From BOG-908 sp963850605 (lineage in GTDB: Bacteria; Pseudomonadota; Alphaproteobacteria; Acetobacterales; Acetobacteraceae): a stretch of 64,000 nt of DNA. A model generated the notes under the pieces. It was not told the DNA's origin, searched no databases, and was given only the letters and a program-made list of their open reading frames with translations. Where the stretch lies: the NCBI GenBank assembly GCA_963850605.1, contig CAWKLX010000007.1, forward strand, positions 186,001 to 250,000, written 5' to 3'. Shown in pieces: positions 1 to 7,259 of the stretch; the stretch's first letter is position 1; every line of letters starts with the position of its first letter. Position numbers and translations under genes: made by a program.

Positions 1-56
1 TTGCCGGCTTTGGGGTTCTTGCGCGGACAGTTCGTATAGTCACCGAACCAAAATGA

Positions 57-101
57 CAAAAAGTCTTTCGGTCCTTTTTGCAAAAGGGATCTCTTCCTTA
101 T
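57..101. repeat. T/A-rich terminator-like intergenic repeat, copy A
   Basis: This A/T-rich stretch sits immediately 3' of the GDSL hydrolase gene. It reads AAAAAGTCTTTCGGTCC, then TTTTTGCAAAAGG and a CTTCCTTA end. A closely similar sequence lies at 20824-20867, also at a gene 3' end. The central T-run and A-run can pair as a weak hairpin, so a transcription-terminator role is plausible. The remaining bases 1-56 hold nothing I can assign. Confidence 0.5.
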
Positions 102-910
102 TACGGCGTCGAATTCAGCTCCGCAAATATCGCCGCCCCGATCTGCGCATGCGCCGTAGAGGCCGGATGCAGCTTGTCCCAGAAAAACGTGTGGTCGGGA
201 TCCGGACAGGTGCCCCCGCACGCGGCCGCGCTGGTAAAGCCGAAATGCGTCGGCGACTGGATCGCTGCCGTCATGAACGCCGCCGAATCGAAACGCCATA
301 GCTGTGCGCCGCGCAGCTTTTCGTGGCCTAGTGCCGACAGCAGGGCCGTGTTCCAGCTGGCCACCAGCGCTGCCTGTTGGGATATCACGCTCTTGCCGTC
401 GCCCTGGACTTCAGGTGTCAGGTCGGTGCGGGGCACCATGCCGATGAGGAACTGGCGAGCGCCCGCCTTGTAGAGGGTTTTGATCATATCCAGGGTTCGG
501 GAAATCCCATCCGCCTGGATAACCGGTCCCTTGCCGGCGTTGCCGATGGTGGACAGCACATCGTTGCCGCCGCCCCAAATGGCGTAGAGCGCCTTGGGGT
601 CCGCCTGCGGGTGCGCGGAGAGATAGCCCGAAACCTGGTTCGGCAGGCTGTTCGCGCCAGCAGTGATCAGCGCGCCGGACACGGCATAGTCGGTGCCGCC
701 CTTGCTGGATGCGGTGAGCGGCACACGGTAGGCGCCGGCCACATGTTCGTCCCACAGATACCCGTCGCTGTAACGGCCGTTATTGCCCACGTCGGACAGG
801 CTGTCGCCGAACACATACACGCTGGTAAAGCCGCCCGCGCGGGCCGGAGGCGCCGCGAGAAGACCAGTGGCGACGGCTAGGCCGGCCGTGAACAGACGAA
901 CGAAACGCAT
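101..910 (-). CDS. secreted SGNH/GDSL-family esterase or lipase
   Basis: A 269-residue protein with a Sec signal peptide (basic MRFVR, hydrophobic core, APPARA cleavage site near residue 25), so it is exported. The GDSL block is FGDSLSDVGN near residue 35, with Ser37 as predicted nucleophile. Block III (GGGNDV) lies near residue 110 and the block V Asp/His pair is in WDKLHP near residue 245. Together these give the SGNH catalytic set, and the family cleaves acyl esters such as lipids. There is no C-terminal autotransporter barrel, so it is probably periplasmic or released. It lies 62 nt downstream of the hydrolase gene on the same strand and may share its transcript. The substrate cannot be read from sequence. 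Confidence 0.9.
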   Translation of the reverse strand: MRFVRLFTAGLAVATGLLAAPPARAGGFTSVYVFGDSLSDVGNNGRYSDGYLWDEHVAGAYRVPLTASSKGGTDYAVSGALITAGANSLPNQVSGYLSAHPQADPKALYAIWGGGNDVLSTIGNAGKGPVIQADGISRTLDMIKTLYKAGARQFLIGMVPRTDLTPEVQGDGKSVISQQAALVASWNTALLSALGHEKLRGAQLWRFDSAAFMTAAIQSPTHFGFTSAAACGGTCPDPDHTFFWDKLHPASTAHAQIGAAIFAELNSTP

Positions 911-972
911 GAGGCACCCTGACCCGTGTTCCCAAGCTGGTTACCGCCAGTCCGCCAGCCCGTGCAACAAAA

Positions 973-2088
973 CTATGGGCTGCCCTGCCCCATGAATGCC
1001 GCCACATGCGCGTTGACGAACGCCTCGTCCGCCGGGCTGGCGCCCGCGCCGGCCGGATGGCCCCATAGCGAGGGGATCGGGACCAGCTTGCAATTCGAGA
1101 TGTATTGCGCCTCGAATTTCGCGTCCTCGACGGGAAAATAGAGGTCGGTCGCCGACGGCATATACAGCACCGGCACTTTTATGGAGCGCAGTGCGGCCGC
1201 TACGTCACCATGGAACAGCGTTGTCGTCCCCACATCGTGCTGCTCCCAGGTGCGCATTTGCAGGATGAGATTGTTGGCGTCCGCACCATCGAAGAACTCC
1301 TTGGTGTATCTGGCGATGGCCTGCGGCAGCGTGGTGCCCGGCTTGTTGTCGGCACGCCAAAGCTCCTGCCGCCACCATTCCTGGCCATAGAGCCAACCGA
1401 GCCATACCAGCGATGTCGCTTCTATGCCTCGTGCTGGTTCCTGTTTGTAGTCTCCGTTGGCAAACGCGGGGTCCAGCGTAAGTGCAGCGATTTGCCCCTC
1501 CAGCCGGACGATGCCGTGCCCGTAGGTCTTGGCGGTGCCGGAGGTGGCCACGATCCGGTCAGCAAAATCGGGGAAGCTGACCGCCCACTGGAAGGCCTGT
1601 TGGGCGCCCATGGAAAAACCGATGACGGCGCGCAAATGCGCAATATGCAGCTGCTCGGTCAGCATGCGGTGCACCGCCACCACGTTGTCGCGAATGGTGG
1701 TGATGGGGAAACGTGGCCCATCGAAGGGCGCCGATGTGTTGCTCGGCGAGGAGGATCGGCCATTGCCGAACAGCTCGCTGGTGACCAGGAAAAATTTGCG
1801 CGGGTCCAAGGCATGACCTGGACCGATCAGCCAGTCGTAGCCGTCCATCTTGGCCATATAGTGCGACGGCAGCAGCACGGCGTTGTCGCGCGCCGCATTC
1901 AGCGTGCCGTAGGTGCCATACACCAGGCGGGCCGTCGGCAGCACCGCGCCGCTTTCCGTAGGGAAATCGCGTATGTCGAATTCGTGCTGCACCGGCGTGT
2001 CGGGCGTGGCGGATTGCTGGGCCACGGCGGCGGCCGGCGGGGTGGCCAAAACCAGCGACAGGGCAGTCAATCGGACGGCACGCGGCAT
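973..2088 (-). CDS. exported alpha/beta hydrolase, homoserine acetyltransferase-like fold
   Basis: A 371-residue protein with an N-terminal signal peptide (hydrophobic stretch to AAAVAQQ near residue 24). The nucleophile elbow is GFSMGAQQ, with Ser159 predicted. The pattern of a QHEFDIRDF start, a YGT strand and a VIGFSMGAQQAFQWA helix matches MetX-type homoserine O-acetyltransferases. The late Asp is in SATDLYFP and the His in LWGHPAGAG. Biosynthetic MetX is cytoplasmic, so the signal peptide argues for an export-adapted hydrolase rather than methionine synthesis. It is transcribed divergently from the membrane protein at 2145 and lies upstream of the GDSL gene. Confidence 0.85.
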   Translation of the reverse strand: MPRAVRLTALSLVLATPPAAAVAQQSATPDTPVQHEFDIRDFPTESGAVLPTARLVYGTYGTLNAARDNAVLLPSHYMAKMDGYDWLIGPGHALDPRKFFLVTSELFGNGRSSSPSNTSAPFDGPRFPITTIRDNVVAVHRMLTEQLHIAHLRAVIGFSMGAQQAFQWAVSFPDFADRIVATSGTAKTYGHGIVRLEGQIAALTLDPAFANGDYKQEPARGIEATSLVWLGWLYGQEWWRQELWRADNKPGTTLPQAIARYTKEFFDGADANNLILQMRTWEQHDVGTTTLFHGDVAAALRSIKVPVLYMPSATDLYFPVEDAKFEAQYISNCKLVPIPSLWGHPAGAGASPADEAFVNAHVAAFMGQGSP

Positions 2089-2144
2089 GGCGATCTTTCA
2101 AAACGTCGGCTGGACAGCATATCCAGCGCAGGGAGCCTTCGACC

Positions 2145-2627
2145 ATGGCCATAACCGTACCAGCCTCGCCCGGCTACGCGCGTCTCACTTTCCCCGGGCT
2201 GCACATCTCGGCGCGCCTGCGGCGACTATCGCTGCTGGCCGTGGTCGCGGCCTCCGCGGTCGTGGGATTTTCCGCCACCGGACAGCACGCCGCCACGCAG
2301 GCTGTCTCGACCGCCGGGCCGGAGCTCACTCATTTGCTGAGGGCGATGGCGGGGCTGAAGATGTTGTTCGCGGGGGCCGCGGTGGGCGCTATCGCGTGGC
2401 GCCTCGCCGCCCCCGCCGGCTTGGTCCGCCTGATAACCTATGGCTTGGCCTGCGCGGCGATGGCGGCCGGTCCGGGCTTGATCTGGGACATGGCGCACGT
2501 GCGGTTGGGCGCATTGCTGCTGCACGGCGGCCTGTTCGCCGGCGTGCTGCTGCTGTGGCGCGACCCCGCGACCTCCATCCGCTTGCATGAAGCCATCGCC
2601 GCCCGTCGAACCAGACTGGCGGACTGA
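2145..2627 (+). CDS. hypothetical integral membrane protein, about four TM segments
   Basis: A 160-residue protein that I do not recognise. The ATG at 2145 is preceded by GGGAG about 8 nt upstream. Hydrophobic stretches occur near residues 27-42 (LSLLAVVAASAVVGF), 68-90, 95-118 and 122-140, and basic residues lie in the short linkers and the tail. That predicts a compact inner-membrane protein. It is followed 65 nt later by the RidA gene and then the CocE gene on the same strand, so the three may be cotranscribed. No catalytic motif is visible. Confidence 0.7.
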   Translation: MAITVPASPGYARLTFPGLHISARLRRLSLLAVVAASAVVGFSATGQHAATQAVSTAGPELTHLLRAMAGLKMLFAGAAVGAIAWRLAAPAGLVRLITYGLACAAMAAGPGLIWDMAHVRLGALLLHGGLFAGVLLLWRDPATSIRLHEAIAARRTRLAD

Positions 2628-2692
2628 CGACCGTCTTGCCAGCCGGGTCGGCGCGGGTGCAAGCAGCCCCGCCATCGACGGAGGGTCTTGCC

Positions 2693-3160
2693 TTGGACGG
2701 ACGCATTGCCACACGCTTGCAGGCCTTGGGACTGACCCTGCCGGCGGCCCAGCCACCGGTCGCCACCTACGTGCCTTTCGTGAGCACCGGCAATCTGGTC
2801 GTCGTCTCCGGCCAGTTGCCGATAGTCTCAGGCCAGCTCGGCTGGCGGGGCAAGCTCGGCGGCACGGTCTCGCAGGAAGATGGCGTGGCCGCCGCGCGCC
2901 AATGCCTGTTGAACGTGCTGGCGCATCTGTCGGCCGCTTGCGAGGGCGACCTCGACCGCGTAGCGCGCGTGGTGCGCCTGGGCGGGTTCGTCGCCTGCAC
3001 GCCCGAATTCTCCGCCCACCCCGCAGTGATGAATGGCGCCAGCGATCTGGCCGTGGAGATTTTCGGCGAGGCCGGCCGGCATGCGCGCGCGACCGTGGGC
3101 GTGCCGTCGCTGCCGATGGACGCGCCGGTCGAAATTGAAGGCATGTTCGAGATCGATTGA
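2693..3160 (+). CDS. RidA/YjgF/YER057c family protein
   Basis: I chose the TTG at 2693 because GGAGGG ends 7 nt before it. A longer reading from 2636 lacks a comparable ribosome site. The 155-residue product has the RidA signature, with VVVSGQLPI near residue 37 and a late EIEGMFEID strand. RidA proteins form trimers and hydrolyse reactive enamine/imine intermediates made by PLP enzymes. This one is the longer subtype (about 150 residues) rather than the 128-residue core, so its substrate may differ and I give no gene symbol. It is located between a membrane protein and a CocE hydrolase. Confidence 0.88.
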   Translation: MDGRIATRLQALGLTLPAAQPPVATYVPFVSTGNLVVVSGQLPIVSGQLGWRGKLGGTVSQEDGVAAARQCLLNVLAHLSAACEGDLDRVARVVRLGGFVACTPEFSAHPAVMNGASDLAVEIFGEAGRHARATVGVPSLPMDAPVEIEGMFEID

Positions 3161-3196
3161 TTTCCCAGCGACGTCATCTTCCCGAACGGAGCGCCC

Positions 3197-5164
3197 ATGT
3201 CGAAACACACTTTTTATCGTGCACTTGCATGCGGCGCGGCCTTGATGGCCGGCGCTGCTCAGATGCCGCCTGCCACCCCCGCGCCTGCCGTCGCTCCACC
3301 ACCAGCCAGGCTGGACAGCGAGCTCGCCAACGCTTTTGTGCCGCACACAGACAAATTCGACTACACGCGACGCGAGGTGATGATCGGCATGCGCGACGGC
3401 GTGCATCTGCACACCGTCATCATCGTACCGCGAGGCGCCAGCCATGCGCCGATCCTGCTGACACGCACACCCTACGGCGCCAACTCCCGCTTCGGCAGCA
3501 CCAGCAGCGCGCATCTCTCCGCGGTGATGGACAGCCACGATGTCGCTGACGAGCTGGTGACCCAGGACAACTATATTCGTGTCATCCAGGACGTGCGCGG
3601 CAAATACGGCTCCGAAGGCGATTACGTGATGACGCGGCCGCTGCGCGGGCCGCTGAACCCGACGCAGGTGGACCATTCGACCGACACATACGACACGATA
3701 GAATGGCTGGTGCACAACACGCCCGAGAGCAACGGGCGTGTCGGCATGCTCGGCATTTCCTACGACGGTTTTACGACGCTGATGGGCCTGTTCCATCCGC
3801 ACCCGGCGTTGCGTGCGGTGGTGCCGATCAACGCCATGGTGGATGGCTGGCGTGGCGACGACTGGTTCCACAACGGCGCGTTCCGCCAGGACAGTTTCGT
3901 CTATGCGCACGATCAGGAAGCGACGCGCGATAGCGGCATAAAATGGTGGTCGGATTATTACGACGACTACGACACGTGGCTGTCGGCCGGATCGGCGGCC
4001 GACATGGCGCGCCTGCACGGGCTGGGACAGGTCGGGTTTGTCGGGAAACTTCTGAGCCACCCAGCTTACGATCCGTTTTGGCAGGGACAGGCGATCGACA
4101 AACTATTGTCGCATGAGAGCGTAACGGTCCCGACCATGCTCGTGCACAGCCTGTGGGATCAGGAGGATATTTTTGGCAACATCGCTGTCTGGAAGGCGAT
4201 CAGGCCGAAGGACACCGACGGAAAAGTGTTCCTGGTCATGGGTCCCTGGTATCACCACCAGGAACGCCTGGACGGCAGCGCGGTCGGCAACATCGCCTTT
4301 GGCAGCGATACGGCGGCCTATTTCCGGCACGGATTGCTCAAACCATTTTTCGATCATTTCCTGAAGGACGACGCGCCGCCGCTGACCATTCCGCAGGTCG
4401 CAGCGTATGAGACGGGCACGAACGCGTGGCGCGGACTGAAAACCTGGCCGTCCGGCTGCGATTCGGGGTGCCGCATCGACCGCGTGCCGATGTATTTGCA
4501 GCCAGGCGGCAAACTTGGGCCGACCGCGCCAGCCGCCTCCGTGCCGGGTTTCGACAGCTATGTGTCCGATCCCGCCAAACCTGTGCCGTATTTGCCGCGC
4601 CCGATACATATCGAGGGTGATTCAGGCGAACACTCTTGGCAGACCTGGCTGACCAGCGACCAGCGCGACGCCGCCAGCCGTACCGACGTCCTGACCTACA
4701 CCTCGCCGGTGCTGACAGCGCCGCTGCACATCGCCGGCGAGCCGGTAGCCAATCTATCGGCATCCACCACCGGAACGGATGGTGATTTCGTGGTCAAGGT
4801 GATCGATGTGTACCCGGACGAGATGGGACGCGACGAGAAAATGGGTGGCTATCAACTGATGATCTCGGCCGACATACTGCGTGCCCGCTACAGGGACGAT
4901 CCGAGCAAGCCCACCGCGATGCCTTCCGACCAGCGGCAGTTGCTGAAATTTTCGCTACCGACCGCCAACCACGTCTTTCTGCCCGGCCATCGGGTGATGG
5001 TGCAGGTGCAGTCGAGCTGGTTCCCGCTTTATGACCGCAATCCCCAGACTTTTGTCAAAAATATATTTTTCGCCAAAACGCAGGACTATCGCCGCGCTAC
5101 CATAAAAGTCTTCAATGCGGGCCCCGCCGGCAGCTTTGTCGACCTGCCTGTCGTGCATCAGTGA
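3197..5164 (+). CDS. exported CocE/NonD family serine hydrolase
   Basis: A 655-residue protein; ATG 3197 has a GGAG site 5 nt upstream. An N-terminal signal sequence (ALACGAALMAGAAQ) suggests a periplasmic enzyme. The catalytic alpha/beta-hydrolase domain starts near residue 55, with the nucleophile in MLGISYDG (Ser188). The later part (about residues 430-650) is the jelly-roll C-terminal domain typical of X-Pro dipeptidyl-peptidase and CocE enzymes. Relatives cleave alpha-amino acid esters, beta-lactam side chains, or glutaryl or cocaine esters. The exact substrate cannot be decided here. Its stop overlaps the GTG start of the DUF2461 gene (GTGA), so the two are probably translationally coupled. 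Confidence 0.92.
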   Translation: MSKHTFYRALACGAALMAGAAQMPPATPAPAVAPPPARLDSELANAFVPHTDKFDYTRREVMIGMRDGVHLHTVIIVPRGASHAPILLTRTPYGANSRFGSTSSAHLSAVMDSHDVADELVTQDNYIRVIQDVRGKYGSEGDYVMTRPLRGPLNPTQVDHSTDTYDTIEWLVHNTPESNGRVGMLGISYDGFTTLMGLFHPHPALRAVVPINAMVDGWRGDDWFHNGAFRQDSFVYAHDQEATRDSGIKWWSDYYDDYDTWLSAGSAADMARLHGLGQVGFVGKLLSHPAYDPFWQGQAIDKLLSHESVTVPTMLVHSLWDQEDIFGNIAVWKAIRPKDTDGKVFLVMGPWYHHQERLDGSAVGNIAFGSDTAAYFRHGLLKPFFDHFLKDDAPPLTIPQVAAYETGTNAWRGLKTWPSGCDSGCRIDRVPMYLQPGGKLGPTAPAASVPGFDSYVSDPAKPVPYLPRPIHIEGDSGEHSWQTWLTSDQRDAASRTDVLTYTSPVLTAPLHIAGEPVANLSASTTGTDGDFVVKVIDVYPDEMGRDEKMGGYQLMISADILRARYRDDPSKPTAMPSDQRQLLKFSLPTANHVFLPGHRVMVQVQSSWFPLYDRNPQTFVKNIFFAKTQDYRRATIKVFNAGPAGSFVDLPVVHQ

Positions 5165-5868
5165 CACCGAGTCCGTTCATAGGGTTCACGGAAGAGGCGC
5201 TCACGTTTCTCGCAGCACTCGCCGAGAACAATAACCGGGACTGGTTTGAGGCGAACCGCGCTACCTACGAGCAGTACATCAAGCAGCCGCTCGCGGCTTT
5301 TGTCTCCGCCCTTTCCTTTGCCTGCGAGGCGCATGGCATTCCGCTTACCGGCGATCCCAAACGCTCAGTGTTTCGTATCAATCGGGACGTGCGTTTCTCC
5401 CGCGACAAGAGCCCTTACAAGACCAACGCAAGCTGCGTGCTGTCGCGCGACGGCGGCAAGCAGGGTACCGGTATTCTTTACGTGCAGATTGGCGGACCGG
5501 ACGGTGCTTTCATGGCGCTCGGCTTCTACGCACCTGAGCCCGATGATCTGGCTGCGTTGCGTCACGCGGTCGTCGCGCGCGCACAGGAATGGGTCGACAC
5601 CGTGGCGGCGTTGAGATCCGGCAAGCTGGAGCTGTCGCAAGACGCAAGACTGGCGCGCCTGCCGCGCGGGTTCGAGGCGCACAAAAAATCGCCTCTGGCC
5701 GACACGCTTCGCCTGAAAAATTTCGTGGTCTCACGCCCTATTCCGCCAAAGCACTTGTACAGCACAGCCTTGATCGATGACGCGGTGGCGTTTGCCCAGG
5801 CTGGCCTGCCGCTGCTGACGTTCGGCCGCAACGCAATCGACACCGGGCGTGCGGCAAGGGGTCGCTAG
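5161..5868 (+). CDS. DUF2461 family protein (TIGR02453)
   Basis: A 235-residue cytoplasmic protein starting at a GTG that overlaps the preceding stop. The N-terminal pattern of GFTEEAL, then NNNRDWFEANRATYE and the later FSRDKSPYKTNA block is diagnostic of the TIGR02453/DUF2461 family. The biochemical function of that family is not established. The stop codon TAG lies inside the left end of the intergenic repeat at 5865. It is convergent with the aldo/keto reductase gene. Confidence 0.9.
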   Translation: MTPSPFIGFTEEALTFLAALAENNNRDWFEANRATYEQYIKQPLAAFVSALSFACEAHGIPLTGDPKRSVFRINRDVRFSRDKSPYKTNASCVLSRDGGKQGTGILYVQIGGPDGAFMALGFYAPEPDDLAALRHAVVARAQEWVDTVAALRSGKLELSQDARLARLPRGFEAHKKSPLADTLRLKNFVVSRPIPPKHLYSTALIDDAVAFAQAGLPLLTFGRNAIDTGRAARGR

Positions 5869-5973
5869 AGCATCACCCGTTCGCAAAGTCTCACGGTTCG
5901 TGCCCTGAGCCTGTCGTGGTGGCGAGCATCTTTCTCTGACCAAACGATCCCGCCCGATCGAATGATGGTCTAA
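5865..5973. repeat. intergenic double-hairpin repeat, copy A
   Basis: The element begins CTAGAGCATCACCCGTTCGC and ends in a GATCGAATGATGGTCTAA segment. It aligns along its whole length (about 108 nt) with 54714-54820, which begins CTAGAGCATGGTCCGTTCGC and ends GATCGGATGATGCCCTAA. This copy is the more degenerate of the two. It spans the gap between two convergent genes exactly and contributes both of their stop codons. It is likely a REP/MITE-like repeat that may also act as a bidirectional terminator. Confidence 0.65.
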
Positions 5974-6950
5974 AACCCGGCCACCGCATGGGGCACATAC
6001 GCCGCCTCCAGGGCCGACCGCTCCTCTCCGGTCAAGTCTACACGTAGCGCCGCCACAGCATCCTCCAGATGATGCGACTTGCTCGCCCCGATGATCGGGG
6101 CCGTCACCCCCGGACGCGACGGTACCCAGGCCAGTGCCACCTGCGCCATCGGCACCCCGCGCGCTTCGGCTACGCGTTGAACGGCCTCCACCACGCGTCG
6201 GTCCGCCTGCTCCGTGCCTCGGTAGAGCACGCTGCCGAACTGGTCCGTCTCGGCGCGCTTTGTGGTGGGCGCGTCCGCCCAGGGGCGCGCCAGCCGGCCG
6301 CGCGCCAGCGGGCTCCAGGGGATGACGCCCACCCCCTCCTCCAGACACAGCCCCATCATCTCCCGCTCCTCCTCCCGGTACAGCAAGTTGAGGTGGTTCT
6401 GCATGGAGACGAAGCGCGTCCAACCGTTCACGCGTGCCACATAAAGTGCCTTGCAGAACTGCCAGGCATGCATGGACGAGGCGCCGAGGTAACGCACCTT
6501 TCCACTCCGGACGAGATCGTGCAGCGCCTCCAGCGTCTCCTCTATCGGCGTCTCAGGATCGAAGCGGTGGATTTGGTAGAGATCCACGTAGTCCATGCCG
6601 AGCCGCGTCAGGCTGGCGTCGATCTCGGCGAAGATGGCCTTGCGCGACAGACCGCCGCCGTTCGGCCCTTGGCGCATCGCGCCGTGCACCTTGGTGGCGA
6701 TTACCAGCGTATCGCGCGGCACGTCGCGCAGGGCGCGGCCCAGAATCTCCTCGCTCGATCCGGCCGAATACACATTGGCGGTGTCGAAGAAATTGATCCC
6801 CAGTTCCAGCGCGCGGGCGATGTAGGGCCGGCTTTCCGCTTCCGGCAGCGTCCATGCATGCGTGCCGCGGCCAGGCTCGCCATAGGTCATGCAGCCCAGC
6901 GCGATGCGGGACACTTTCAGGCCGGTGCGGCCCAGGTTTACGTAATCCAT
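5970..6950 (-). CDS. aldo/keto reductase
   Basis: A 326-residue NAD(P)H-dependent carbonyl reductase of the AKR (beta/alpha)8 fold. The catalytic tetrad is visible: Asp and Tyr in FFDTANVYSAGSSEE (about residues 55-62), Lys in VIATKVHG near 86 and His in LYQIHRFD near 130. The MDYVNLGRTGLKVSRIALG start is typical of the family, which covers sugar, aldehyde and quinone-like substrates. The C-terminal cofactor segment (PIIGASKSHHLEDA) is intact. The small YdeI-like gene lies just upstream on the same strand, 21 nt away. Confidence 0.93.
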   Translation of the reverse strand: MDYVNLGRTGLKVSRIALGCMTYGEPGRGTHAWTLPEAESRPYIARALELGINFFDTANVYSAGSSEEILGRALRDVPRDTLVIATKVHGAMRQGPNGGGLSRKAIFAEIDASLTRLGMDYVDLYQIHRFDPETPIEETLEALHDLVRSGKVRYLGASSMHAWQFCKALYVARVNGWTRFVSMQNHLNLLYREEEREMMGLCLEEGVGVIPWSPLARGRLARPWADAPTTKRAETDQFGSVLYRGTEQADRRVVEAVQRVAEARGVPMAQVALAWVPSRPGVTAPIIGASKSHHLEDAVAALRVDLTGEERSALEAAYVPHAVAGF

Positions 6951-6971
6951 CGGGTTTCCTTGTTCGGCGGC

Positions 6972-7154
6972 TCAGCCGCCATGGCCCAGGCGTTCGATCA
7001 TGCCGGCGATGCGGCGCGCCCGCGTCTCTGGCTTTTTCGCCTCGGCGATCCACGTCAGGTATTCGGCCTTGTGGGATGGCGGCAATTTTTCGTCGCGCTC
7101 CCAAGCGCCGGGGTGTGCCTGCCGGGCCGCGACAATGTCCTCAGGTGTGTCCAT
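6972..7154 (-). CDS. small YdeI/OmpD-associated-type protein
   Basis: A 60-residue protein whose start (ATG at 7154) leads to MDTPEDIVAARQAHPGAW. The core, PPSHKAEYLTWIAEAKKPET followed by RARRIAGMIERL, matches the C-terminal helical module of YdeI/OmpD-associated family proteins (bacteriocin-protection annotation). The usual larger N-terminal domain is absent. It could be a free-standing short form or the remnant of a longer gene. I see no broken reading frame upstream, which favours a genuine short protein. It is probably cotranscribed with the aldo/keto reductase. Confidence 0.7.
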   Translation of the reverse strand: MDTPEDIVAARQAHPGAWERDEKLPPSHKAEYLTWIAEAKKPETRARRIAGMIERLGHGG

Positions 7155-7259
7155 GTGCCGTGCCTTGCGCCTGCCTTCCGCCACGCTTATCGCACACCAA
7201 CCGCATCCATAAAGATCGCGCAGCCACCGATGACCGACAGAGAACTGACGACCGGGACC

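Noticed and set aside
2828..4060. 410-codon minus-strand frame opposite the RidA and CocE genes
   Set aside because: Arg/His/Val-rich shadow typical of high-GC antisense frames; the plus-strand genes have full family motifs.
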